The notes below the pieces were generated by a model that was not told the DNA's origin, ran no database searches, and saw only the letters and a program-made list of their open reading frames with translations. 64,000 nucleotides of DNA from Dyadobacter fermentans (lineage in GTDB: Bacteria > Bacteroidota > Bacteroidia > Cytophagales > Spirosomataceae). Shown piece by piece: positions 51,513-61,364 of the stretch (position 1 is the stretch's first letter; every line of letters begins with the position of its first letter). The stretch lies in contig NZ_JAHXBN010000010.1 of NCBI RefSeq assembly GCF_019924045.1, positions 1-64,000 of the forward strand. Reading direction: 5' to 3'. Both the position numbers and the translations under genes were made by a program.

Positions 51513-54410
51513 ATGAAAGTTAATCTTCGAAACCAGGACAAGTTTGAAAACCGTCACCACGGTAAAGATGAACAGGAATTGCAGGAAATGTTGAAGACCA
51601 TCGGAGCCGGGTCAGTGGATGAACTGATTGACCAGACTCTCCCTTCTGCGATTCGTCTACCAAAACCACTGAATTTGCCGAGGCCCAAATCGGAGCAGGA
51701 ATTTTTACAATACATCAAAAGAATTGCTTCCAAAAATGCGGTGCTGAAATCATACATCGGCACGGGCTATTACGACACCATTACACCGAATGTCATTCTG
51801 AGAAATATCCTCGAAAATCCGGCGTGGTATACGGCTTACACGCCTTACCAGGCTGAGATCGCTCAGGGACGTCTTGAAATGCTGCTGAACTTCCAGACGG
51901 TCGTGACGGATCTCACCGGAATGGAAATCGCTAATGCTTCATTGCTCGATGAAGCAACTGCGGCAGCGGAGGCGATGACAATGCTGCACGCGGTAAAAGG
52001 AGCTTCCAGAAAAAAAGCCAATACATTTTTCGTTTCAGAGCTTTGCCATCCGCAGACGATCGACCTGATCTACACCCGTGCGAAACCTGTCGGAATCGAT
52101 GTGGTAGTGGGTAACCACGCAACGGTTGATCTGACCGACGAAAACATTTACGCCGCACTCGTTCAGTACCCTGCTACCGACGGCGAGGTGATCGATTATA
52201 CCGACTTTATTGCTTCGGCCCATGAGCTGGGTATTTCAGTAGCGGTTGCGGCAGATCTGCTTGCATTGACGCTTCTGAAATCGCCGGGTGAGATGGGGGC
52301 CGACGTGGTAATCGGTTCTTCACAGCGTTTTGGCGTGCCGATGGGCTACGGTGGCCCGCACGCAGCTTATTTTGCCACGAAAGATGCTTTCAAACGTCAG
52401 ATTCCGGGCCGTATCATCGGTGTATCCGTGGATGGCGAAGGCAATCGCGCATTGCGCATGGCGTTACAGACGCGTGAGCAGCATATCCGCCGTGAAAAAG
52501 CGACTTCCAACATTTGTACCGCGCAAGTATTGCTGGCCGTTATCGCCGGCGCTTATTCGGTATACCATGGACCTGAGGGAATCAAGAGCATTGCCGCGCG
52601 CGTGCACGGGCTTACCCGCCTGTTTGTGGATACAGTGAAGAAATTCAACTATGAGGTTGTTACCGAAACTTATTTCGATACGGTGACGATCAACACGCCG
52701 CTGACCCGTAAGCTGCGCGAGCAGGCGTTGAAATGGGGTATCAACCTGAAATACCATGGTGACGAAAGCCTTTCGGTTTCGTTCGATGAAGCCAAGACGT
52801 TTGACGATGTAATCGCATTGTTGAATGTATTCGCAGAGGTTTCTGGGTTCCAGGGCGAAATGGTGATCGATGAAGATCTTGAATTCTCGCTTCCTGAAAA
52901 TCTGGCGAGAACGTCGGAATACCTCACGCACCCGGTTTTCAATACCCACCATACGGAGCACGAAATGCTGCGCTATCTGAAATCGTTGGAAAACAAAGAC
53001 CTCTCTTTGGTACATTCCATGATTTCGCTGGGTAGCTGTACGATGAAACTGAATGCAACCGCTGAGATGATCCCGCTTACCTGGCCGGAATTTGGTGGTA
53101 TTCACCCATTTGCGCCTACTAACCAGGTAGGTGGTTATGCACAACTGGTGAGCGAGCTAAATACCTGGCTTTGCGAAATCACGGGATTTGCAGCGATGTC
53201 GTTCCAGCCGAATTCGGGTGCACAAGGTGAATATGCGGGTCTGATGGCTATCCGCGCTTACCACGAGAGCCGCGGCGAGGCACACCGTAATGTGGCATTG
53301 ATTCCTTCGTCGGCACACGGTACCAACCCTGCATCCGCTGTTATGGCAGGTATGAAGGTAGTGGTAACCAAATGCGACGAGCGTGGAAATATTGACGTAG
53401 AAGATTTGCGTGCAAAGGCAGAGCAACACGCTAACGATCTGTCATGTTTGATGGTAACTTATCCATCGACGCACGGTGTTTACGAAGAGAGCATTATCGA
53501 AATTTGTTCAATGATCCATTCATTCGGCGGGCAGGTTTATATGGATGGCGCGAATATGAATGCACAAGTAGGTCTTACAAGCCCAGCGAGCATCGGCGCG
53601 GACGTTTGCCACCTCAATTTGCATAAAACATTCTGTATCCCTCACGGCGGCGGCGGTCCCGGCGTTGGACCGATCGGCGTTGCGGAGCACTTGATGCCGT
53701 TCCTGCCGGGTCACGTAAATTTCAGCACGCAGCCCGAGCATTTGCCGAACGGACAAGCCGGAGCAGTTTCTGCGGCACCTTATGGCAGCGCTAGCATCCT
53801 GACAATCTCTTATGCTTACATTGCGATGATGGGCGGAGAAGGCCTTACCAATGCGACCAAATTTGCGATCCTGAATGCAAACTATATTAAGGAACGCCTG
53901 AACGGACATTACGAAGTGCTTTACACCGGTACAAATGGCCGCTGTGCGCACGAAATGATCGTCGATTGCCGTGGCTTCAAGGCAGCTGGTGTAGAGGCCG
54001 AGGATTTGGCAAAACGTCTGATGGATTACGGTTTCCACGCGCCTACGCTCTCATTCCCCGTTGCAGGTACATTGATGATCGAACCTACCGAATCTGAATC
54101 GAAAGCTGAGCTGGATCGTTTCTGTGACGCGATGATCGCGATCCGTAATGAAATCCGTGAAGTAGAAGAAGGCGTTGCAGACCGTACAGACAACGTTTTG
54201 AAGAATGCACCGCATACATCGCGGGTATTGCTGAGCGAAAACTGGACACGCTCTTACAGCCGCGAAAAAGCCGCATTCCCGCTGCCTTACCTGCGCTTCA
54301 ATAAGTTCTGGCCAAGCGTAAGCCGCGTCGACAGCGCTTACGGTGACCGTAACCTGATCTGCTCTTGTATCCCGGTTGAAGCTTACGCGGAAGCTGAGGA
54401 AGCGAATTGA
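51513..54410 (+). CDS. gcvP: Glycine dehydrogenase (decarboxylating), P protein
   Basis: A 965-residue PLP enzyme of the glycine cleavage system. It decarboxylates glycine and passes the aminomethyl group to the H protein. N-terminal half: [61 protein letters not shown]-terminal half: PLP-binding Lys705 in [18 protein letters not shown], and [12 protein letters not shown]. Full-length single-chain form. A -7 element TACTTTTG at 51462-51469 is upstream; a terminator follows. Confidence 0.97.
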   Translation: MKVNLRNQDKFENRHHGKDEQELQEMLKTIGAGSVDELIDQTLPSAIRLPKPLNLPRPKSEQEFLQYIKRIASKNAVLKSYIGTGYYDTITPNVILRNILENPAWYTAYTPYQAEIAQGRLEMLLNFQTVVTDLTGMEIANASLLDEATAAAEAMTMLHAVKGASRKKANTFFVSELCHPQTIDLIYTRAKPVGIDVVVGNHATVDLTDENIYAALVQYPATDGEVIDYTDFIASAHELGISVAVAADLLALTLLKSPGEMGADVVIGSSQRFGVPMGYGGPHAAYFATKDAFKRQIPGRIIGVSVDGEGNRALRMALQTREQHIRREKATSNICTAQVLLAVIAGAYSVYHGPEGIKSIAARVHGLTRLFVDTVKKFNYEVVTETYFDTVTINTPLTRKLREQALKWGINLKYHGDESLSVSFDEAKTFDDVIALLNVFAEVSGFQGEMVIDEDLEFSLPENLARTSEYLTHPVFNTHHTEHEMLRYLKSLENKDLSLVHSMISLGSCTMKLNATAEMIPLTWPEFGGIHPFAPTNQVGGYAQLVSELNTWLCEITGFAAMSFQPNSGAQGEYAGLMAIRAYHESRGEAHRNVALIPSSAHGTNPASAVMAGMKVVVTKCDERGNIDVEDLRAKAEQHANDLSCLMVTYPSTHGVYEESIIEICSMIHSFGGQVYMDGANMNAQVGLTSPASIGADVCHLNLHKTFCIPHGGGGPGVGPIGVAEHLMPFLPGHVNFSTQPEHLPNGQAGAVSAAPYGSASILTISYAYIAMMGGEGLTNATKFAILNANYIKERLNGHYEVLYTGTNGRCAHEMIVDCRGFKAAGVEAEDLAKRLMDYGFHAPTLSFPVAGTLMIEPTESESKAELDRFCDAMIAIRNEIREVEEGVADRTDNVLKNAPHTSRVLLSENWTRSYSREKAAFPLPYLRFNKFWPSVSRVDSAYGDRNLICSCIPVEAYAEAEEAN

Positions 54411-54429
54411 AAGGAAAATTCAAGCATAA

Positions 54430-54466
54430 AAATAGGGCGGCTCTCATGATGAGGGCCGCCCTATTT
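54430..54466. terminator. Bidirectional terminator between gcvP and nuoJ
   Basis: AAATAGGGCGGC and GCCGCCCTATTT form a 12-bp stem, with CTCAT/ATGAG pairing inside. T- or A-tracts flank both sides. It ends gcvP and, 66 nt beyond its stop, the nuo operon on the minus strand. Confidence 0.88.
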
Positions 54467-54531
54467 AGTTTATGAGTTTAAGGTTTATGAGTTTGGAGCT
54501 AAAACACTTTCAACTCTAAACTCCTGAACGC

Positions 54532-55050
54532 CTAAAAATGTCGCTCCCCAATCTCCCGCTTGCCTAACAAGACAGCCCCCACCATCGCTACGAGCAAAAG
54601 GATCGAGGCGAGTTCAAATGGCAACAGGTAATCGCGGAAAAGCATGTGTCCCAGGCTTTCGATCATACCGATCTGTGAATCATAAGTCTGTGGATTGAAT
54701 GGTTCGATAGCGGTTTTGCGGTAAGCACCGAAAAGGATCACGAAAACAGTCCCACCGACGATTGTGGCGGCTATTTTGGTCAAATTTGTCTTGGCTTCCT
54801 CCTGGTCCTGCTTCATATTGAGGAACATGATCACGAAGAGGAAGAGTACCATAATCGCCCCGGCGTACACGATAATGTTCACAGCCGCGAGGAATTGCGC
54901 ATTCAGCAGAATGTAATGTCCCGAGAGTGTAAAGAACGTCAGGATCAGGTACAGTACGCTGTGAATGGGGTTACGCGATACCACAACCATCACCGCGCTC
55001 AGGATGGTCAGGAAGGATAGAAAATAAAAAAATGATACTGCTGAATTCAT
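54532..55050 (-). CDS. nuoJ: NADH dehydrogenase subunit J
   Basis: A 172-residue complex I membrane subunit with about five helices: FFYFLSFLTILSAVMVVVSRN, HSVLYLILTFFTLSGHYILL, NAQFLAAVNIIVYAGAIMVLFLFVIMFLNM, and LLPFELASILLLVAMVGAVLLG. It is the last gene of the A-J operon, 35 nt after nuoI. It differs from the NuoJ at 18758-19279 in loop sequence and ends the operon; K, L, M and N do not follow. Confidence 0.95.
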   Translation of the reverse strand: MNSAVSFFYFLSFLTILSAVMVVVSRNPIHSVLYLILTFFTLSGHYILLNAQFLAAVNIIVYAGAIMVLFLFVIMFLNMKQDQEEAKTNLTKIAATIVGGTVFVILFGAYRKTAIEPFNPQTYDSQIGMIESLGHMLFRDYLLPFELASILLLVAMVGAVLLGKREIGERHF

Positions 55051-55085
55051 AATGTTAGTAACTGCTGACAGTCTTGGTTTACCAA

Positions 55086-55679
55086 TCAGGGGATAGCTCG
55101 TGGAACAACATTGGTGACCTCGCCGCTGGCCCTTTTGGCATCCAGCGCACGCGCTTCTTCCTTCGTCCAGGCTTCGCGGGTATAGCGGTTGTTCATATCC
55201 TCCACGAGGAGGTCTTTACCCCAGATCACCTGGTCGCGCTCGGTAAATACCGGAACGAACTCATCGTGGCGAAGGTACACGGCCTGTTTGGGACATGCTT
55301 CCTCGCAAAGGCCGCAGAAAATGCAGCGCAGCATATTCACTTCGTATACTGCCGCGTATTTTTCTTCGCGATACAGGTTTTCTTCACCTTTCTCGCGCTC
55401 GGCTGCTACCATTGAAATAGCCTCCGCAGGACATGCTACTGCGCACAAACCACAGGCTGTACATCTTTCACGACCTTCCGCGTCTCTTTTCAGGATGTGT
55501 CTTCCACGGAAAACCGGTCCCAGGTACCGCTTTACTTCCGGGTATTGGATCGTTACTTTCTTTGAAAAAAAGTGCTTGATCGTAATCGCCAGACCTGTTG
55601 CGATAGCAGGCAGGTAGGCGCGCTCCGCCAGCGTCATTTCTTTATTGCTTACTTGCTTTGAGCGATTTGTCAATTGCAT
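55086..55679 (-). CDS. nuoI: NADH dehydrogenase subunit I
   Basis: A 197-residue subunit with two [4Fe-4S] motifs, RCTACGLCAVACPAEAI and RCIFCGLCEEACPKQAV, and the amphipathic N-terminal anchor YLPAIATGLAITIKHFFSKK. Length is normal, unlike the NuoI at 17396-18751 with its repeat tail. It carries electrons from the peripheral arm toward the quinone. It lies between nuoH and nuoJ, spaced by 18 and 35 nt. Confidence 0.96.
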   Translation of the reverse strand: MQLTNRSKQVSNKEMTLAERAYLPAIATGLAITIKHFFSKKVTIQYPEVKRYLGPVFRGRHILKRDAEGRERCTACGLCAVACPAEAISMVAAEREKGEENLYREEKYAAVYEVNMLRCIFCGLCEEACPKQAVYLRHDEFVPVFTERDQVIWGKDLLVEDMNNRYTREAWTKEEARALDAKRASGEVTNVVPRAIP

Positions 55680-55697
55680 GGCAATACGATTTTGGAA

Positions 55698-56777
55698 TTA
55701 ATTCAACCACGCGGTGATCACAGGCTTCAAGAAAAGCACAGCTGCACCGGTGATAATAATGTTAAAAATAGCAAGAGGGATCAGCTTTTTCCAGCCTAGG
55801 TTCATCAATTGATCGTAGCGGAAACGCGGGATTGTCCAGCGTACCCACATGTAGAAGAACACGAAGAACAATGCTTTTCCGAAGAAAACAGCCGTTCCGA
55901 TTAATGTCGCAATGTTGTGACCTGTATCCGGGCCGAAAGATTTCACGAGTTGCGCATACACGAAATCCATTCCCGGATAGTTATAACCGCCGAAATAAAG
56001 CACGGAAATAATCGCCGAAGAGATGAACATGTTGATGTATTCCGCGAACAGGTAGAAACCGAGTTTCATACTGCCGTATTCGGTGTGGTAACCACCTACG
56101 AGCTCCGTTTCGCACTCGGGAAGGTCGAAAGGCACGCGGTTACACTCCGCGAAAGAGCAAGTGATAAAAATGATGAAGCCCAATGGTTGGTAGAATATAT
56201 TCCAGTTCATACCATGCTGCTGCGCCACGATCTCACCCAGCGAAAGCGAACTGCTCATCATCAGGATGGCGATGAGCGAAAGGCCCATAGCTACCTCGTA
56301 ACTGATGTTTTGAGAAGCTGCGCGGATTGCTCCGAGAAGCGAGAATTTGTTGTTGGAAGCCCAGCCACCGACCATGATACCGTACACACCCAGCGCCACA
56401 ACGCCGAAAACGTAGAGGATACCGATGTTCGATTCAACGCCCTGCAATGCTACTTCATGGCCCGCAATACGAAATGTGCTACCAAAAGGAATTACAGCGC
56501 TCGCAAGCAATGCCGTGAGCATCGCCAGACTAGGGCCGGCGATAAAGAGCCATTTGTTAGCTAACGCGGGAATAAAGTCCTCTTTGAAGAACATTTTACC
56601 CGCATCGGCGAGCGGTTGCAAAAGCCCGCCCCAACCGGCGCGGTTAGGTCCGCTGCGGTCCTGGATGAAACCTGCTACCTTTCTTTCCGCCCATGTGGAG
56701 TACATAGCGATGAGGAGCGTTAGTCCGAAAACGGCAACGATGGTTACGGTTTTAACAAGAAATTCTACTAAATCCAT
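55698..56777 (-). CDS. nuoH: NADH dehydrogenase subunit H
   Basis: A 359-residue membrane subunit with about eight helices that forms the quinone-binding end of the membrane arm. Hallmarks are MYSTWAERKVAGFIQDRSGPNRAG, LQPLADAGKMFFKEDF, ITCSFAECNRVPFDLPECETELVGGYHTEYG and WVRWTIPRFRYDQLMNLGWK. Length and order are normal. Confidence 0.96.
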   Translation of the reverse strand: MDLVEFLVKTVTIVAVFGLTLLIAMYSTWAERKVAGFIQDRSGPNRAGWGGLLQPLADAGKMFFKEDFIPALANKWLFIAGPSLAMLTALLASAVIPFGSTFRIAGHEVALQGVESNIGILYVFGVVALGVYGIMVGGWASNNKFSLLGAIRAASQNISYEVAMGLSLIAILMMSSSLSLGEIVAQQHGMNWNIFYQPLGFIIFITCSFAECNRVPFDLPECETELVGGYHTEYGSMKLGFYLFAEYINMFISSAIISVLYFGGYNYPGMDFVYAQLVKSFGPDTGHNIATLIGTAVFFGKALFFVFFYMWVRWTIPRFRYDQLMNLGWKKLIPLAIFNIIITGAAVLFLKPVITAWLN

Positions 56778-56818
56778 TTGAAAGCAATTTTATCCGGCTG
56801 CTTTGACTACTGATTCTC

Positions 56819-57934
56819 TTAATTATTGTTGGCCGCCAATGAACGGTGGTTGGCCTTATCGTTATTCTCGATGCTCTGGTGACGGATCGTTTCCTCGTCG
56901 GTTACGTATGGGCGCGAGTCATCGATGTTTTTGAACTGCGAGGCTGCCAGTTTCAATGCAAAATCCGGTTTTGCTACCAGATCTTTCCGATATTTGTTGG
57001 CAGAAATTACCGAGCTGCGTTTCACTTTGGTAGGTCCTTCCAATACCCAGTCACTGGTTTTTTTCTTCTCAAAACGGCAGGTATTGCAAATGAAGTCGTT
57101 CACTTCACCCCAGGTGTTTTTGCGGGCCGTCACGCGTATGATTTCATCACCGCGGTACCAGACAGTCGTTTTTCCGCAGCATTTGTCGCAATCGCGGTGT
57201 GCATCTTCCGGTTTCGAGAACCACACACGGTTTTTGAAACGGAATGTCTTGTCGGTCAATGCGCCTACCGGACACACGTCGATCACGTTTCCCGAGAAGT
57301 CGTTATCGATCGCTTTCTCGATGTAGGTGCTGATTTCCGAAGCATCTCCGCGGTTCATGACGCCATGTACACGTCCGTCGGTGATCTGGTCGGCGGTGTA
57401 CACACAGCGGTAGCAGAGAATGCAGCGCGTCATGTGCAGCTGCACGTGCGGACCGATATCGATTTTGTCGAACGTCCTTCTTTCCTCTTCGTAGCGGGTT
57501 TTAACAGACCCGTGCTCAAATGCGAAATCCTGCAAATGACATTCACCGGCCTGGTCGCAAATAGGGCAGTCGAGCGGGTGGTTGATCAGCAGGAATTCTA
57601 CAATGCTCTTGCGGGTATCGAGTACAGCCTGGTTGGTCGTGTTCTCAACCACCATTCCATCCTGAACCTGTGTGATGCAGGAAGGAACCAGTTTGGGCAT
57701 CGGGCGGGGATCCTTTGCAGAACCAGCCGATACTTTTACCAGACACGCACGGCATTTACCTCCGGAAACCGGAAGCGGTTTATAGTAGCACATCGCTGGC
57801 GGAACAAGGTGTCCCTGACTTTCATCTGCCTCGGCAATTTTGCGCGCCGCCTGCATGATGGTAGTCCCGGGTTCTACTTCGACCTCGATGCCATCGAATG
57901 TAATTTTCAACAATTGGGGTTTAACTTCTTCCAT
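56819..57934 (-). CDS. nuoG: NADH dehydrogenase subunit G, short form
   Basis: A 371-residue Fe-S subunit. It has the N-terminal [2Fe-2S] domain (CYYKPLPVSGGKCRACLVKV), the His/Cys cluster motif (HPLDCPICDQAGECHLQD), two further Cys sets (TRCILCYRCV, FSGNVIDVCPVGALTDK) and a short molybdopterin-fold start (CDKCCGKTTVWYRGDEIIRV). E. coli NuoG has about 900 residues, so the large C-terminal molybdopterin-like domain is missing. The chain ends in a degenerate tail (NDKANHRSLAANNN). This short form appears in other Bacteroidota. It follows the inserted glycosyltransferase-like gene by 17 nt. Confidence 0.9.
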   Translation of the reverse strand: MEEVKPQLLKITFDGIEVEVEPGTTIMQAARKIAEADESQGHLVPPAMCYYKPLPVSGGKCRACLVKVSAGSAKDPRPMPKLVPSCITQVQDGMVVENTTNQAVLDTRKSIVEFLLINHPLDCPICDQAGECHLQDFAFEHGSVKTRYEEERRTFDKIDIGPHVQLHMTRCILCYRCVYTADQITDGRVHGVMNRGDASEISTYIEKAIDNDFSGNVIDVCPVGALTDKTFRFKNRVWFSKPEDAHRDCDKCCGKTTVWYRGDEIIRVTARKNTWGEVNDFICNTCRFEKKKTSDWVLEGPTKVKRSSVISANKYRKDLVAKPDFALKLAASQFKNIDDSRPYVTDEETIRHQSIENNDKANHRSLAANNN

Positions 57935-57951
57935 GTCAGTAATACATTATG

Positions 57952-59472
57952 CTATCTCCTGTCGGCTTCGTATATGTCGAATGAAGCCATTGTTGTCCTA
58001 TATTTCAGCGTATTCGCAAAGTTATAGCCCAAAATATTTGCAGGAGCTTTTCCTTTTGGTGAAATCACGTAACGAATTTCCCTTTCATCTACCATCCTCC
58101 TGAACTCGTCATAGTTGAATGTCCCGTTTTGGTCTGCAAGGTAAACCAGATCGGTGAAAGGAATCAAATTATTTTTATAGAGAAACAAACTTAAAAAAGA
58201 CCCTTGGAAATTCTCTGACGAGGGACATATATATACATGTTCCGTAGGCTTCAGGCCCACTTGCTGAGTCAGATATTCGAAAACTTTGCGGTCGTCTATG
58301 TAAAGTTTTTCAAAATTGTAAACCGCGCTGGCTCTGTATTTCATAAATACATACAAAGTGCAATGCAGGAACGTGAATGCCAGGAAAAGTGCGAGGCCGG
58401 CTTTGGTAAAACCGGTTTTCAGTCCTGAGAAATCGTTTGGTATCGAAAAGAACAGCGCTAGCTGAATGACTGCCACAATGAGGTAATCCTGGTAATAACC
58501 AACCCCTGCGCCGATTTTAAATGCGGTCATGGTGGCAAAAAGGAAAAACAGGGCGGACGCGATCACCAGAAAAAGGTGAAAGCCAGTCGGGCGGTGATAG
58601 AGGGTATATGCACTCACAAGAACATTCAGCACAATGAGTGCCGCGAATTGGAGCAGCCAATGTTGCAATGTCCAATCGTAGAACCAGCCCCAGCTCGTAG
58701 AGTTCGCTACGCCACCGACGATATTGAGAAAGAACAGCTCGATGGTGTTAATAGGAAGGATCGCCAGATACAATGCAAAGGTCAGCAAGCCGAAGCCCGT
58801 GAGTTTCAGGAACATCACGAAATCCCGCTTGACGAGCCAGTAAGTACCTGCCGAAATGGCCAGAATGGCACCGCTTTGTTTAACGAAAAACGCGGAAACA
58901 CCAATGAAAATGGCCAGAAACCATAATTTCTGATCACTGCTTTCCAGCGCATAATATATTGAAATAACGAAGAGCGTGGTCAGAAGTACCAGCAGGCTGT
59001 CGGGACGGGATGTGGTCAGAAACCAGAATGACAAAATATGAAAGAGTACCAACCCGGTAAGCAGGGCGGCGACCTTTTTATTTGTGACCCGGTAAATGAA
59101 ATAACCCGCTGTACTCACGGTGAGTAATGTAAAAAAGTTTGACAAAAGGCGACTGGCCACATAAATCTTATGAACGTCGGTACTCGCCCAGCCTGTGAGC
59201 TTCACTAGGAATGTCACAAGGGTAAAATATAGCGGTGTGTACTGCGTAAGCCGGAACGGTGCCTTTTCAGGATCAGTATAAATATCCTGGCCATCCAGCA
59301 AGAGCTGAATAGCGGCGATCGAACTAGCCTCACTGCCGGAAATGTCGGGTGAATAACTGAATACGGCCTGCATTTTCACTACCAACAATGCAATGCCGCT
59401 TAGCAACCCGAACACTGCCGATAGTAACAGAATTCTGTCTTTAACCCAAACAAAACCGTCTCTCACAATCAT
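57952..59472 (-). CDS. GT-C-like polytopic membrane protein inside the nuo operon
   Basis: A 506-residue protein with about ten to twelve helices (for example LLSAVFGLLSGIALLVVKM, KVAALLTGLVLFHILSFWFL and LALFLAFTFLHCTLYVFMKY) and a soluble C-terminal domain. The first loop holds SPDISGSEASSIAAIQLLLDGQD with an Asp followed by Glu, as in the ArnT/PMT-type (GT39/GT83-like) glycosyltransferase fold. The donor would be a polyprenyl-phosphate sugar. It overlaps the nuoF stop by 1 nt (TAATG) and precedes nuoG by 17 nt, so it is co-translated with complex I genes. Nothing in the sequence links it to respiration. Confidence 0.72.
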   Translation of the reverse strand: MIVRDGFVWVKDRILLLSAVFGLLSGIALLVVKMQAVFSYSPDISGSEASSIAAIQLLLDGQDIYTDPEKAPFRLTQYTPLYFTLVTFLVKLTGWASTDVHKIYVASRLLSNFFTLLTVSTAGYFIYRVTNKKVAALLTGLVLFHILSFWFLTTSRPDSLLVLLTTLFVISIYYALESSDQKLWFLAIFIGVSAFFVKQSGAILAISAGTYWLVKRDFVMFLKLTGFGLLTFALYLAILPINTIELFFLNIVGGVANSTSWGWFYDWTLQHWLLQFAALIVLNVLVSAYTLYHRPTGFHLFLVIASALFFLFATMTAFKIGAGVGYYQDYLIVAVIQLALFFSIPNDFSGLKTGFTKAGLALFLAFTFLHCTLYVFMKYRASAVYNFEKLYIDDRKVFEYLTQQVGLKPTEHVYICPSSENFQGSFLSLFLYKNNLIPFTDLVYLADQNGTFNYDEFRRMVDEREIRYVISPKGKAPANILGYNFANTLKYRTTMASFDIYEADRR

Positions 59473-60812
59473 TAGCCCAATACCATCTCACCCATATAAA
59501 CTGCGCCGGGCTGTGTTGCCTCGTGCGGATGGGTGATATGCCACACAAATTCGTCGCGGAAATGGCGGATCGCGCTGGCTACGGGCCAGGCCGCGGCGTC
59601 GCCGAGCGGACAAATGGTGTTACCTTCTATTTTCTTCGAAATGTCTACGAGCAAATCGATGTCGTGCATACTGCCGTGGCCGTGTTCGATACGGTGGAGG
59701 ACTTTCTCCATCCATCCGGTCCCTTCCCGGCACGGGCTGCATTGTCCGCACGATTCATGATGGTAGAAACGCGAGAAATTCCAGGTGTTGCGAACGATAC
59801 AGGCTGTTTCGTCAAAAACGATAAATCCGCCTGAACCGAGCATGGTACCTGTTGCAAAACCACCATCTGAAAGCGATTCGTACGTCATCAGACGATCTTC
59901 GCCTGCTGCGGTTTTCGTGATGAGGTTGGCAGGAAGAATAGGTACAGACGAACCGCCCGCTACCAATGCTTTCAAATAATGCCCTTTGCGAATACCTCCG
60001 CAATATTCATCCGAATTCAAAAACTCATCCACGCTCACACCCAGCTCGATTTCGTAAACACCAGGTTTCTGAATATGGCCGGATGCAGAAATCAACTTGG
60101 TACCGGTACTCCGGCCAATCCCGATTTGGGCATAAGCATCGCCGCCATTGTTGATAATCCATGGCATATTGGAGATTGACTCGACGTTGTTCACTACGGT
60201 AGGGCTTTGGTAAAGACCTTTCACCGCAGGGAATGGCGGTTTGTTACGCGGGTTACCTCTTTTTCCTTCGAGCGATTCGAGCAATGCGGTTTCTTCGCCG
60301 CAAATGTAAGCGCCGCCGCCCGGCTGCACGACCAGTTCAAGGTCATAGCCCGAGCCCAGGATATTTTTACCTAAAAACCCTTGCGCTTTCGCTTCCGCAA
60401 TCGCTTTTTCGAGAATGCGGATCACGTACATGAGCTCACCGCGCACGTAGATGAACGATTTGTTGGCACCTAATGCGAAGCTGGAAATGATCATACCCTC
60501 GATCAAAAGGTGAGGGATGGATTTCATCAGATGGTGGTCCTTGAATGTACCCGGCTCCGACTCGTCGGCATTACACACCAGGTAACGGGGAACGCCCTCG
60601 GGCTTGGCCAGGAAGCCCCATTTCATTCCCATCGGGAAACCTGCACCGCCTCTGCCGCGCACGCCTGATTTCTTTGCTTCTTCCACGACCTCTTCCGGGG
60701 TCATGGTTTTGATAGCTTTTTCAACGGCAGTATAGCCTCCCTGTTTGCGATAAACATCGAAGGTTTCGATACCGGGGACATTAATATGCTCCGTTAAAAT
60801 TTTTCTAGCCAT
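59472..60812 (-). CDS. nuoF: NADH dehydrogenase subunit F
   Basis: A 446-residue NADH-oxidising subunit. NADH/FMN-binding segments are GVRGRGGAGFPMGMKW, CNADESEPGTFKDHHLM and GGAYICGEETALLESLEGKRG. The [4Fe-4S] N3 ligands lie in HHESCGQCSPCREGTGWM with the last Cys in NTICPLGDAAAWPV. Length is normal for the family. It follows nuoE after 30 nt and overlaps the inserted membrane-protein gene by 1 nt. Confidence 0.97.
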   Translation of the reverse strand: MARKILTEHINVPGIETFDVYRKQGGYTAVEKAIKTMTPEEVVEEAKKSGVRGRGGAGFPMGMKWGFLAKPEGVPRYLVCNADESEPGTFKDHHLMKSIPHLLIEGMIISSFALGANKSFIYVRGELMYVIRILEKAIAEAKAQGFLGKNILGSGYDLELVVQPGGGAYICGEETALLESLEGKRGNPRNKPPFPAVKGLYQSPTVVNNVESISNMPWIINNGGDAYAQIGIGRSTGTKLISASGHIQKPGVYEIELGVSVDEFLNSDEYCGGIRKGHYLKALVAGGSSVPILPANLITKTAAGEDRLMTYESLSDGGFATGTMLGSGGFIVFDETACIVRNTWNFSRFYHHESCGQCSPCREGTGWMEKVLHRIEHGHGSMHDIDLLVDISKKIEGNTICPLGDAAAWPVASAIRHFRDEFVWHITHPHEATQPGAVYMGEMVLG

Positions 60813-60842
60813 TTGAGGATAATATTTTCAGCTTCTGAAAGC

Positions 60843-61361
60843 TTATTTACTTAAATCTTCTATGATTTGATCGACCTTCTCGTTGGTCAGGTTCATGTAG
60901 AACTGCTCGCGGATCTGGAAAACAGGTCCCCAGCCACATGCTGCGAGGCATTCTACTTCTTTCAACGTAAACTTGCCATCGGCAGTGGTTTCACCCGCTT
61001 CGATGCCCAGTTTCTTTTTCAGGTGTCCGTACACATCTTCACCACCCATCAGGCAGCAAGGCCCCGTGCGGCAATATTCGATCACGTGCGTGCCAACCGG
61101 GTCGAGGTGGTACATGGTATAAAAGGTAGCAACCTCGTAAACCTCGACAGGTTTTATATTTAAAATACCTGCGACGTAATCCATTACCTCGCTGCTCAGC
61201 CAGCCCCATTGTTCCTGGGCTACGTGCAAAACAGGTAAGAGAGCCGATTTTTGGCGGCCCTCCGGATAACGTGCGATAATTTCTTTTACTGTTTCAAGTC
61301 GTTCGGGTGTGAACGCAACCAGATTAGGTGATTCGGTCATTTCTAAATAGGTCTTTAACAA
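60843..61361 (-). CDS. nuoE: NADH dehydrogenase subunit E
   Basis: A 172-residue thioredoxin-fold subunit carrying the [2Fe-2S] N1a cluster. YPEGRQKSALLPVLHVAQEQWGWL and VYEVATFYTMYHLDPVGTHV are family-typical, with the ligands CRTGPCCLMGG and VECLAACGWGPVF. It lies between nuoD (3 nt) and nuoF (30 nt). Confidence 0.95.
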   Translation of the reverse strand: MLKTYLEMTESPNLVAFTPERLETVKEIIARYPEGRQKSALLPVLHVAQEQWGWLSSEVMDYVAGILNIKPVEVYEVATFYTMYHLDPVGTHVIEYCRTGPCCLMGGEDVYGHLKKKLGIEAGETTADGKFTLKEVECLAACGWGPVFQIREQFYMNLTNEKVDQIIEDLSK

Positions 61362-61364
61362 ACT

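Noticed and set aside
54470..54510. Repeat GTTTATGAGTTT twice after the gcvP terminator
   Set aside because: A short local duplication of 12 nt with no further copies or structure.
56846..58027. 393-residue plus-strand frame opposite nuoG
   Set aside because: nuoG on the minus strand has all cluster cysteines; the opposite frame has no recognisable domain.
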